A stretch of 9,955 bases of DNA. It comes from Streptococcus sp. GTDB lineage: Bacteria > Bacillota > Bacilli > Lactobacillales > Streptococcaceae. Position 1 is the first letter of the stretch. Each line of letters starts with the position of its first letter. The stretch is from the NCBI GenBank assembly GCA_003521145.1, contig DOTL01000028.1:1-9955 (forward strand), written 5' to 3'. Both the position numbers and the translations under genes were made by a program. Under the pieces are notes generated by a model, which saw only the letters and a program-made list of their open reading frames with translations, did no database searches and was not told where the DNA came from. Shown here one piece after another: positions 1-5,540 of the stretch.

Positions 1-41
1 AATTTCAACTTGAAATTTGGGTTTCGAGGTAAAATAAACTT

Positions 42-395
42 ATGATCCTATATAAATTCTTTGCTATAGCATTTTTGATTTTAACACCTATCTTTGCTTT
101 CATTATCCACCGCTTCTTCAGCTTAAAGTACCTCAGGCTTAATTTTGCTGACCTTACCTTCCCACTTTATTTTATTGAAGTGGTTGCTGTGTCAGCCCGT
201 TTCTTTACTCATAGTTTTTTGCCTTACATCAACATCTTATTATCCTTGGCGGCTATCATTATCACGATTCAGATGCTAAGAAAAACACAATCTTTCAAGT
301 TTAAACGTTTTCTTAAGTTATTCTGGCGTATCAGCTTTTTTATCACCAGTCTTTTCTATTTAGGGACTGTGATTCTCATTTTTATCGTTTCTTAA
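42..395 (+). CDS. DUF3397-like small membrane protein
   Basis: A 117-residue, very hydrophobic protein with about four membrane-spanning stretches (roughly residues 4-24, 38-52, 58-80 and 93-116). Short basic loops (around KLRKTQ-type positions 80-92, with many K/R) suggest the positive-inside orientation. No signal peptide, catalytic motif or metal-binding motif is visible. Size, topology and sequence flavour match the DUF3397 family of streptococci and other Firmicutes, whose function is unknown to me. The ATG at 42 follows a modest ribosome binding site (CGAGGT, about 28-33). The gene ends 10 bases before a clear terminator and stands alone on the plus strand, convergent with the carbonic anhydrase block. 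Only 41 bases lie upstream, so its promoter and any operon partner cannot be judged. Confidence 0.75.
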   Translation: MILYKFFAIAFLILTPIFAFIIHRFFSLKYLRLNFADLTFPLYFIEVVAVSARFFTHSFLPYINILLSLAAIIITIQMLRKTQSFKFKRFLKLFWRISFFITSLFYLGTVILIFIVS

Positions 396-405
396 AAACT
401 AGATT

Positions 406-439
406 AACTCAGCAGATTTATTGTGTGCTGAGTTTTTTT
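406..439 (+). terminator. Rho-independent terminator of the DUF3397-like gene
   Basis: A perfect 9-bp stem, AACTCAGCA (406-414) with TGCTGAGTT (426-434), has an 11-base loop and runs into T residues (433-439). It begins 10 bases after the stop codon at 395. Confidence 0.9.
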
Positions 440-452
440 ATGTCAAACCATG

Positions 453-478
453 AAAAAAGCAGGCAACAATGCCTGCTT
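453..478 (-). terminator. Rho-independent terminator of the carbonic anhydrase gene
   Basis: A perfect 8-bp stem, AAGCAGGC (457-464) with GCCTGCTT (471-478), has a 6-base loop. The A-run at 453-458 gives the U-tract on the minus strand. It lies 12 bases past the carbonic anhydrase stop and faces the plus-strand terminator, so both convergent units are closed within about 75 bases. Confidence 0.9.
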
Positions 479-490
479 AACTTTTCGGTA

Positions 491-988
491 TTAGGGGTGA
501 ACTTGAGTCATTCGACCAGTATCTACATCATAAACCGCACCGGAGATGATAACATCCTCAGGAATAAGCGGTGACTGACGAAGAATAGCCATATCTTCAC
601 GAACACTCTCTTCTACATCTGTGAATGGAAGAAAGTCTTGATCAGACACATCAACACCAAGCTCTTTATTAACATAGGCGGTAAACTCGTCGTTCTTAAA
701 GGTCTGTGCACCACAATCTGTATGGTGAAGAACTACGATTTCTCGTGTCCCCATCTGTTGTTGAGAAATGACCAAAGAACGAATCATATCTTCCGTCACA
801 CGACCACCCGCATTACGTAAAATATGAGCATCACCTAGGGCCAACCCCAAGGCCTGGGCAACGTGAAGGCGTGAATCCATACAAGTCACAATAGCCACCT
901 TAGTCTTTGGTTTCAAGGGAAGATGGGCTGTCCCGTGGAGGTCAACATAGGCTCTGTTGGCATTGAGAAAGTTTTCAAAATAAGACAT
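491..988 (-). CDS. Beta-class carbonic anhydrase
   Basis: A 165-residue protein that interconverts CO2 and bicarbonate in the cytoplasm and so supplies bicarbonate for carboxylation steps (arginine, pyrimidine, aspartate and fatty acid synthesis). The beta-class zinc site is visible: Cys36-x-Asp38-x-Arg40 in TCMDSR, and His89-x-x-Cys92 in HTDCG. The catalytic Asp/Arg dyad is Asp38/Arg40. The length is that of the short bacterial beta-CA subfamily (about 165 residues). The ATG at 988 is preceded by GAAAGTGAG at about 8 bases spacing, by its own promoter (1044-1072), and further upstream by the terminator of the neighbouring gene, so it should be a single-gene transcript. Nothing in the reading frame is broken. 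Confident in family; the physiological role is inferred from the family. Confidence 0.95.
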   Translation of the reverse strand: MSYFENFLNANRAYVDLHGTAHLPLKPKTKVAIVTCMDSRLHVAQALGLALGDAHILRNAGGRVTEDMIRSLVISQQQMGTREIVVLHHTDCGAQTFKNDEFTAYVNKELGVDVSDQDFLPFTDVEESVREDMAILRQSPLIPEDVIISGAVYDVDTGRMTQVHP

Positions 989-1043
989 AATAACTCACTT
1001 TCTAATGAAGAAAATAATTTGACTATCAAATTGTTTTCACACT

Positions 1044-1072
1044 ATTCTATCATCTTTTTACTAACTTGTCAG
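1044..1072 (-). promoter_or_regulatory. Sigma-A type promoter of the carbonic anhydrase gene
   Basis: On the minus strand, CTGACA (1072-1067) and TAGAAT (1049-1044) are separated by 17 bases. The -10 lies about 55 bases before the carbonic anhydrase start. Both boxes match the consensus at five of six positions. Confidence 0.65.
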
Positions 1073-1090
1073 CTATTGAGTTCGCAACAT

Positions 1091-1131
1091 AAAAAAAGGA
1101 GAATAAATGCTAACAAGCATCCATCCTCCTT
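1091..1131 (-). terminator. Rho-independent terminator of the AIM24-like gene
   Basis: Read on the minus strand, a 15-bp stem (1131-1117 with 1110-1096) pairs completely, using three G-U pairs, around a 6-base loop (1116-1111). It is followed by a T-run (1095-1091). On the plus strand the same positions give A-C mismatches, so the structure is specific to minus-strand transcripts. The stem begins about 10 bases after the AIM24-like stop codon at 1141-1143. Confidence 0.88.
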
Positions 1132-1140
1132 CAATTTATA

Positions 1141-1836
1141 TTATGAACGTTTTGGCAAGTATCTATTAAGCAAGCCTGCAAAGGTTTGAAGATTGAGACT
1201 TTGAACATAAATTTCACCTGTTCCTCTAAAGGTATTAACAACACCCTCTCCTGTCCCAATAGACTGCCAGAAACCATTTTCCATGTGAATATTATAATCA
1301 AGTGTCTGACTCCAGGAAACGACATGAGCATTATCAATAGTCACTTCTTGATTGTTTAGCTCATTTTTTTAATAGAGCCGTAAGCATTTGCCAAGAGAGT
1401 TTCTTGGCCTTGTGTAGTCTTTACAAAGAAACCACCCTGACCACCAAAAGGAGCCTTACCAACAGACTGGAGCTCCATTGTATAGTAAGCCGTGCCATCA
1501 AGTGCTAGAGAGGCATCGTCGTTTAGGCGGTACTGTTTTTCACCTAAATAAAGTGGAATCACTTGACCTGGAGAATCAGGGGCCAAGGCTATATAGCCGT
1601 TATTGGACTGCGAGACAATCTGAGTAATAAAGCTACTTTCGCCCGAAACCATTGAACGTCCAACTGCTTTTACAAAGCGACCTAGACCTGATCCACTAGC
1701 ATTTAATTTGGTACTCAGTGTCACTTTCGGTGTGTGATATACCATACTGCCACGCTGGATAAAGACTGTTTCACCTTGATTAAGAGATAACTCTACTAAA
1801 GGGAACTTGCATGTTGCTGTCTGTAAAAAATTGCAT
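1141..1836 (-). pseudogene. AIM24/TIGR00266-like protein, broken by two frameshifts
   Basis: The reading frame is split. The ATG at 1836 has a strong ribosome binding site (GGGAGG, 1850-1845, 8 bases away) and codes MQFFTDSNMQVP, but this frame stops after 18 codons. The body of the protein continues in another frame from about 1800 (LVELSLNQGETVF... to GSIKK) and stops at 1356. The C-terminal third (NELNNQEVTIDNAHV... to NRYLPKRS) continues in a third frame to 1141. Removing one base near the C3/T3 runs at 1798-1803 and adding one A at the run 1364-1370 gives a continuous 231-residue product, the usual size for this family. The Gly/Ser-rich GSGLGRFVKAVGRSMVSGES segment and beta-rich pattern fit the AIM24 family (function poorly defined in bacteria). 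It has its own promoter and terminator. Strictly, no full-length product is made unless ribosomes slip. Confidence 0.82.
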
Positions 1837-1844
1837 AATAAATA

Positions 1845-1850
1845 CCTCCC
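1845..1850 (-). promoter_or_regulatory. Ribosome binding site that fixes the AIM24-like start
   Basis: GGGAGG on the minus strand lies 8 bases before the ATG at 1836. The longer open frame starting at 1892 in the body's frame has no such site and begins inside the promoter, so 1836 is the ancestral start. Confidence 0.8.
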
Positions 1851-1862
1851 TATCTTTATAAA

Positions 1863-1892
1863 AGTATAGCATCGAATAGGTGTTTTTTGCAA
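1863..1892 (-). promoter_or_regulatory. Promoter of the AIM24-like gene
   Basis: On the minus strand, TTGCAA (1892-1887) and TATACT (1868-1863) are separated by 18 bases. The -10 ends 26 bases before the start at 1836. The -35 lies within a cre-like element. Confidence 0.6.
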
Positions 1893-1901
1893 TCGCTTCC
1901 A
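1888..1901 (-). promoter_or_regulatory. Probable cre (CcpA operator) over the AIM24-like promoter
   Basis: TGGAAGCGATTGCA on the minus strand matches the cre consensus TGWAARCGNTWNCA at 13 of 14 positions (third base G instead of W), flanked by T and A runs. It overlaps the -35 box at 1887-1892, where CcpA binding would be expected to repress. Inference from consensus only. Confidence 0.5.
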
Positions 1902-1924
1902 AAAACTTGTTTTGAGGCCTCTTT

Positions 1925-3286
1925 TTAAGAAAAGACTTCTTTGAGTACTTCTCCTACCGTCGTGACCCCAATGACCTGGATACCTTCTGGAATCTTCATG
2001 CCATAAAGCGAATTTTTAGGAGCATAAATCTTAGTAAAACCTAATTTAGCAGCTTCATTAATACGCTGTTCAATGCGAGTCACTCGGCGAATCTCTCCAG
2101 TCAAGCCAATTTCTCCTATAAAGGCTTCTTGTGGATTGGTTGGAAGCTCCTTGTAACTAGAAGCAATGGCAACGGCAACAGCAAGGTCAATAGCTGGCTC
2201 GTCCAATTTGACACCACCAGCTGATTTGAGATAGGCATCTTGATTTTGGAGAAGGAGGCCGCAACGTTTCTCTAATACAGCCATAATGAGGCTGACGCGG
2301 TTAAAATCCAGTCCCGTTGTCGTCCTCTTGGCATTACCAAAAACGGTCGGTGTCACCAAGGCTTGAACCTCAGCTAGAATAGGTCTGCTACCTTCCATTG
2401 TCACAACTATGGCAGAACCTGTGGCACCATCTAGGCGTTCCTCTAAGAAAACCTGGCTAGGGTTTAGCACCTCTACCAAACCACCAGACTGCATCTCAAA
2501 AATCCCAATCTCATTAGTTGAGCCAAAGCGGTTTTTGACTGCTCGTAGAATACGGAAGGTGTGATGACGTTCCCCCTCAAAATAGAGAACCGTGTCCACC
2601 ATGTGTTCCAACATACGTGGTCCAGCCAGCTGTCCCTCCTTAGTCACATGCCCAACAATAAATGTGGCAATGTTATTGGTTTTGGCAATCTGCATGAGTT
2701 CAGCAGTAACTTCACGAACCTGAGATACAGAGCCTTGAACGCCAGAAATCTCTGGACTCATTATAGTCTGAATAGAGTCGATAATGAGGAAATCGGGTTT
2801 TATAGCCTCCACTTGGCTGCGAACGGCTTGCATATTAGTCTCAGCATACAGATAAAATTCGTTTTCAATATCACCTAAACGTTCGCTCCGCAATTTGATT
2901 TGCTCGGCAGATTCTTCTCCAGATACATAGAGGACCGTACCCTTGTTAGCCAGTTGTGTTGACACCTGTAAGAGGAGGGTTGATTTCCCTATCCCTGGAT
3001 CTCCCCCAATAAGAACCAGACTGCCCGGAACCACACCGCCACCTAAAACACAGTTAAACTCGTCCATATCAGTCTTTATGCGGGCATAATTAATTGAAGA
3101 GACTTCTTTTAATTTAGTAGGTTTGGACTTTTCACCCGTTAAACTGACACGAGCATTTTTCACCTCCTGCACCTCAACTTCTTCCTCAAAAGAGGACCAA
3201 GAAGAACAGTTGGGACAACGCCCTAGATATTTGGGTGAATTGTAGCCACATTCTCGACAAACAAAAGTTGATTTTTTCTTAGCTAT
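1925..3286 (-). CDS. radA: DNA repair/recombination protein RadA (Sms)
   Basis: RadA is a RecA-like ATPase that promotes branch migration during recombination and, in streptococci, natural transformation. Numbering from the GTG at 3325, the sequence shows a four-cysteine zinc finger (C23-x2-C26, C37-x2-C40), Walker [11 protein letters not shown] (107-116), Walker B LIID (180-183), the RadA-specific KNRFG motif (264-268), and a Lon-protease-like C-terminal domain (about 290-466). The canonical GTG at 3325 adds 13 odd residues rich in Arg and has no ribosome binding site. AAGGAG at 3299-3294 instead points to the codons ATT-ATC-ATA (3292-3284) just before AKKKSTF. ATA at 3286 has ideal 7-base spacing and gives 453 residues, the length I recall for streptococcal RadA. 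The start is therefore probably a rare non-AUG codon. It overlaps the stop of the upstream hydrolase, implying translational coupling in a dut-hydrolase-radA operon. No clear terminator follows. Confidence 0.95.
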   Translation of the reverse strand: MAKKKSTFVCRECGYNSPKYLGRCPNCSSWSSFEEEVEVQEVKNARVSLTGEKSKPTKLKEVSSINYARIKTDMDEFNCVLGGGVVPGSLVLIGGDPGIGKSTLLLQVSTQLANKGTVLYVSGEESAEQIKLRSERLGDIENEFYLYAETNMQAVRSQVEAIKPDFLIIDSIQTIMSPEISGVQGSVSQVREVTAELMQIAKTNNIATFIVGHVTKEGQLAGPRMLEHMVDTVLYFEGERHHTFRILRAVKNRFGSTNEIGIFEMQSGGLVEVLNPSQVFLEERLDGATGSAIVVTMEGSRPILAEVQALVTPTVFGNAKRTTTGLDFNRVSLIMAVLEKRCGLLLQNQDAYLKSAGGVKLDEPAIDLAVAVAIASSYKELPTNPQEAFIGEIGLTGEIRRVTRIEQRINEAAKLGFTKIYAPKNSLYGMKIPEGIQVIGVTTVGEVLKEVFS

Positions 3287-3750
3287 GATAATTCTCCTTC
3301 TACGCTTACTCCGGCAGAGTGCCACTTATGCAATGCTTTTTGAAATTTCTTCAAGTTGGCAACTCCGATAGCGGACAAATCGACGGAAACCTTATAATTC
3401 TCCTTGAGAGCCGCTAAAACGGAAGCCTTAACACAGCCATTACCATCTACCCCTATAAACTCTATGCTTTTAGTACCATTTCCCTCTAAAAAATCTTTTA
3501 AATCTAGATTAGTAAATCAAGAAGCCCGACGCTTCTCAAAAATACGAGAAGATACAAGCAGTAAGCCGGTCGCAAATTTCTTCTTACTATCTTTTCTCTC
3601 CCAGAAAGAACGATTGATAATATAGATAACTCGGTCGCTGGGATAGGTAGCAATTTTGTCATTTACAGCTGCAGTCAGTTCTTCATGGTATGCTTTTCCT
3701 ACAGAAACGTAATCTGACTGCATATCTACAACTAATAAATAGTCTGCCAC
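3283..3750 (-). pseudogene. Cysteine hydrolase (isochorismatase-like), interrupted by one in-frame TGA
   Basis: The frame starts at GTG 3750 (after AGAGGAAA at 3762-3755, which overlaps the dut stop) and would end at TAG 3285-3283, giving 154 residues. Exactly in the middle, codon 78 (3519-3517) is TGA, between KRRAS and FTNLDL. The frame and homology-like character continue unchanged on the far side. The isochorismatase-like fold is indicated by the N-terminal VVDMQ (Asp9), the basic FWERK segment, and the GVDGNGCVKAS motif carrying the expected nucleophile Cys106. That Cys lies after the stop, so the truncated 77-residue product must be inactive. The substrate is unknown (family members include nicotinamidases and isochorismatases). 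The downstream part also carries the radA ribosome binding site, which may explain why it has not been deleted. A single point mutation from TGT/TGC/TGG would explain the stop. Confidence 0.85.
3294..3299 (-). promoter_or_regulatory. Ribosome binding site deciding the radA start
   Basis: AAGGAG on the minus strand is a perfect Shine-Dalgarno located inside the end of the upstream hydrolase gene. The spacing is 7 bases to ATA (3286), 4 to ATC (3289) and 1 to ATT (3292). No ATG, GTG or TTG lies in frame between it and the zinc finger. Confidence 0.75.
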
Positions 3751-3760
3751 TTTGTTTCCT

Positions 3761-4207
3761 CTATTTCCCTGTCGATCCAAATCCACCAGTACGAACACCA
3801 GCTGCCTCATCGCCATCAACAATCAAGAAAGGCATAAAGACACCTTGAACAATGCGTTCTCCAACTTCTAGAGTCACGGGTTGATCCGTAATATTTTTCA
3901 TCTGGGCGAAGATGTGACCTTCATTTCTAGGATTTCCATAGTAATCTCCGTCAATAACGCCAACTGAGTTGATCAAGACCAGACCCTTTTTACGAGGGTT
4001 TGACGAACGGTCATAGAGATAGAGGACCTCACCAGGTTGCATGTAAGCCTTAACACCTGTTGGGACGAGAACAATTTCTCCAGGAGCAATGACAGTGTTC
4101 TCTGCCACCTTTAAGTCATAACCTGCAGCATGAGCTGTCTCGCGTTTTGGAAGCAAGTCCTGATTGTTATACGTTGATACGAGTTCAAATCCACGAATTT
4201 TTGTCAT
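3761..4207 (-). CDS. dut: Deoxyuridine 5'-triphosphate nucleotidohydrolase (dUTPase)
   Basis: A 148-residue trimeric-type dUTPase. It hydrolyses dUTP to dUMP and pyrophosphate, keeping uracil out of DNA and feeding dTMP synthesis. The conserved motifs occur in order: AAGYDL (motif 1), DRSSNPRKKG (motif 2), GVIDGDYYGN with the catalytic Asp (motif 3), a VEVGERIVQ-like segment, here LEVGERIVQGVF (motif 4), and the C-terminal Gly-rich RTGGFGSTGK (motif 5) that closes over the nucleotide. All are intact. The ATG at 4207 follows AAAGGAAA at about 5-6 bases. It is the first gene of the minus-strand operon dut-hydrolase-radA, with a 10-base gap to the hydrolase start, and is transcribed from a near-consensus promoter at 4285-4313. 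Confidence 0.95.
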   Translation of the reverse strand: MTKIRGFELVSTYNNQDLLPKRETAHAAGYDLKVAENTVIAPGEIVLVPTGVKAYMQPGEVLYLYDRSSNPRKKGLVLINSVGVIDGDYYGNPRNEGHIFAQMKNITDQPVTLEVGERIVQGVFMPFLIVDGDEAAGVRTGGFGSTGK

Positions 4208-4284
4208 TATTTTTCCTTTCGATACATCTGTTGACTAATTTTGTAAAACTAGCCATGCTAGCTTGAGACTTTTAAATCTATACT

Positions 4285-4313
4285 ATTATAATCTATTCGA
4301 AATAAGATGACAA
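4285..4313 (-). promoter_or_regulatory. Strong sigma-A promoter of the dut-hydrolase-radA operon
   Basis: On the minus strand, TTGTCA (4313-4308) and the perfect -10 TATAAT (4290-4285) are spaced by exactly 17 bases. The leader before dut would be about 70 bases and contains a short inverted repeat CTAGC-CAT-GCTAG (4249-4261) of unknown meaning. Confidence 0.8.
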
Positions 4314-4363
4314 AGGTAATAGTCTAATCACTTTCTCATTAAACGAAGATTGACTTTTAACTA

Positions 4364-4377
4364 GGAAAACGCTAACA
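4364..4377 (+). promoter_or_regulatory. Probable cre (CcpA operator) before the FMN reductase gene
   Basis: GGAAAACGCTAACA matches the cre consensus TGWAARCGNTWNCA at 13 of 14 positions (only the first T differs). It ends 10 bases before the -10 box at 4388, so it sits where the -35 should be. Binding there would normally block polymerase; activation is less likely. Inference from consensus. Confidence 0.55.
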
Positions 4378-4387
4378 AAGCACTAGG

Positions 4388-4393
4388 TATAAT
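4388..4393 (+). promoter_or_regulatory. -10 box of the FMN reductase promoter
   Basis: A perfect TATAAT lies 19 bases before the ATG at 4413. No -35 box stands at 16-18 bases; the region holds the cre-like element. The nearest TTGACT (4350-4355) is 32 bases away, too far to pair with it. Transcription would start around 4400, right at the AAGGAG ribosome binding site, leaving a leader of only about 12 bases. Confidence 0.55.
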
Positions 4394-4412
4394 ACTTTTA
4401 AGGAGAATTGTC

Positions 4413-5540
4413 ATGAAATTCATCGGACTTGTTGGTACGAATTCAAAACGTTCAACTAATAGACAATTATTGCAATATATTCAGAAACATTTTGCATATA
4501 AGGCAGACATCGAACTTGTTGAAATCAAAGACCTTCCTGTCTTTAACAAACCCGCTAACAAGCAATTGCCAGAAAGTGTCCTTGAAATCGTTAAAAAAAT
4601 CGATGAGGCTGATGGTGTTATTATTGGAACACCTGAGTATGACCACTCAATTCCTGCCGTTCTCATGAACGCTTTAGCTTGGGTTTCATACGGTGTTTTC
4701 CCTCTTTTGAATAAGCCAGTTGTGATTACAGGGGCATCTTACGGAACACTCGGGGCTTCTCGTGCGCAGTTACAACTTCGTCAAATCTTGAATGCTCCAG
4801 AAATCAAAGCTAATATGCTTCCAGACGAATTCTTACATTCACATTCCCTACAAGCTTTTGATAGCAATGGTGATTTAGTCGACCTTGATGTCATCATAAA
4901 ACTAGATGCTATTTTCGATGACTTCCGTCTCTACGTCAAAATTACTGGTAAACTCTCACATGCTACAGAGTTGCTACATAAAGAAGCTGAAGACTTCGAC
5001 TGGGAAAGCCTATGGGACAGGAGAATAGCAACCATGAAATTTGTTGGACTCCTTGGAGCAAATTATGACCAATCATATAACCGTAAACTGCTCGAATTTA
5101 TCAGAAGACATTTTGAAATAAAATTTGAACTTGAAGTTTTGGAAATTGATGAAGTTCCCATATTTAACCAAGATGAAAAATTGGACGAAAGCTTCCAACT
5201 TCGCTTACTCAATAACAAAATTACTCGCGCTGACGGTGTTATCATTGCAACACCTGAGCACAACCACACTATCTCTGCAGCACTTAAATCAATTTTGGAG
5301 TGGCTCTCATTCGAAGTACACCCATTTGAAAGCAAGCCTGTTATGATTGTTGGTGCTTCTTACTACGACCAAGGACTTCACGTGCCCAAGTGCATTTGCG
5401 TAAAATCCTTGAAGCACCTGGTGTCAATGCCTATACACTTCCAGGTAATGAATTCTTTCTTGGAAAGGCCAAAGAAGCCTTTAACCTTGATGGGAACATT
5501 ACTAACGAAGGTACTATTAACTTCCTTGAACAATGCTTAG
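4413..5540 (+). CDS. NAD(P)H-dependent FMN reductase, reading through into a second, truncated reductase
   Basis: The first 207 codons encode a complete flavodoxin-like FMN reductase: FMN-phosphate loop GTNSKRSTN (residues 9-17), GTPEYDHSIPAVLMNAL, and the GASYGT loop. Such enzymes reduce flavin or quinone-like acceptors with NAD(P)H in the cytoplasm. The frame has no stop before the ATG at 5034, where a second copy begins (MKFVGLLGANYDQSYNRKLL). That copy is similar along its whole length (ATPEHNHTISAALKSIL corresponds to the motif above). The open frame ends at 5540 because of a frameshift near 5375. An internal ribosome binding site (5019-5025) just before 5034 shows the two were separate, adjacent genes. 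A lost stop (for example TGG at 5012-5014 from TGA/TAG) or a small indel that hides the TAG at 5026-5028 could have fused them. The start at 4413 follows AAGGAG by 7 bases. The first module itself looks intact. Confidence 0.72.
   Translation: MKFIGLVGTNSKRSTNRQLLQYIQKHFAYKADIELVEIKDLPVFNKPANKQLPESVLEIVKKIDEADGVIIGTPEYDHSIPAVLMNALAWVSYGVFPLLNKPVVITGASYGTLGASRAQLQLRQILNAPEIKANMLPDEFLHSHSLQAFDSNGDLVDLDVIIKLDAIFDDFRLYVKITGKLSHATELLHKEAEDFDWESLWDRRIATMKFVGLLGANYDQSYNRKLLEFIRRHFEIKFELEVLEIDEVPIFNQDEKLDESFQLRLLNNKITRADGVIIATPEHNHTISAALKSILEWLSFEVHPFESKPVMIVGASYYDQGLHVPKCICVKSLKHLVSMPIHFQVMNSFLERPKKPLTLMGTLLTKVLLTSLNNA
5019..5025 (+). promoter_or_regulatory. Internal ribosome binding site before the second reductase
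   Basis: AGGAGAA lies 8 bases before the ATG at 5034, inside the read-through frame of the first reductase. It marks the ancestral start of the second gene and could still permit independent initiation. Confidence 0.7.

Noticed and set aside
1..17. Palindrome AATTTCAA-C-TTGAAATT at the window edge
   Set aside because: AT-rich, and the loop is too small for an RNA hairpin; context upstream is missing.
1901..1925. GAGGCCTC near the radA stop as a terminator
   Set aside because: It is a loopless 8-base palindrome with no following T-tract in the transcript direction.
3517..3519. The in-frame TGA as a selenocysteine codon
   Set aside because: No stem-loop resembling a SECIS element was evident just after it, streptococci are not known to make selenocysteine, and the catalytic Cys of the family lies elsewhere (codon 106).
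4249..4261. Inverted repeat CTAGC-CAT-GCTAG in the dut leader as an operator or attenuator
   Set aside because: Only 5 bp with a 3-base loop and no T-run; too short to call.
4350..4378. TTGACT (4350) with TAACAA (4373) as the reductase promoter
   Set aside because: The spacing is 17 but the -10 matches at only three of six positions, while a perfect TATAAT sits 10 bases further on.
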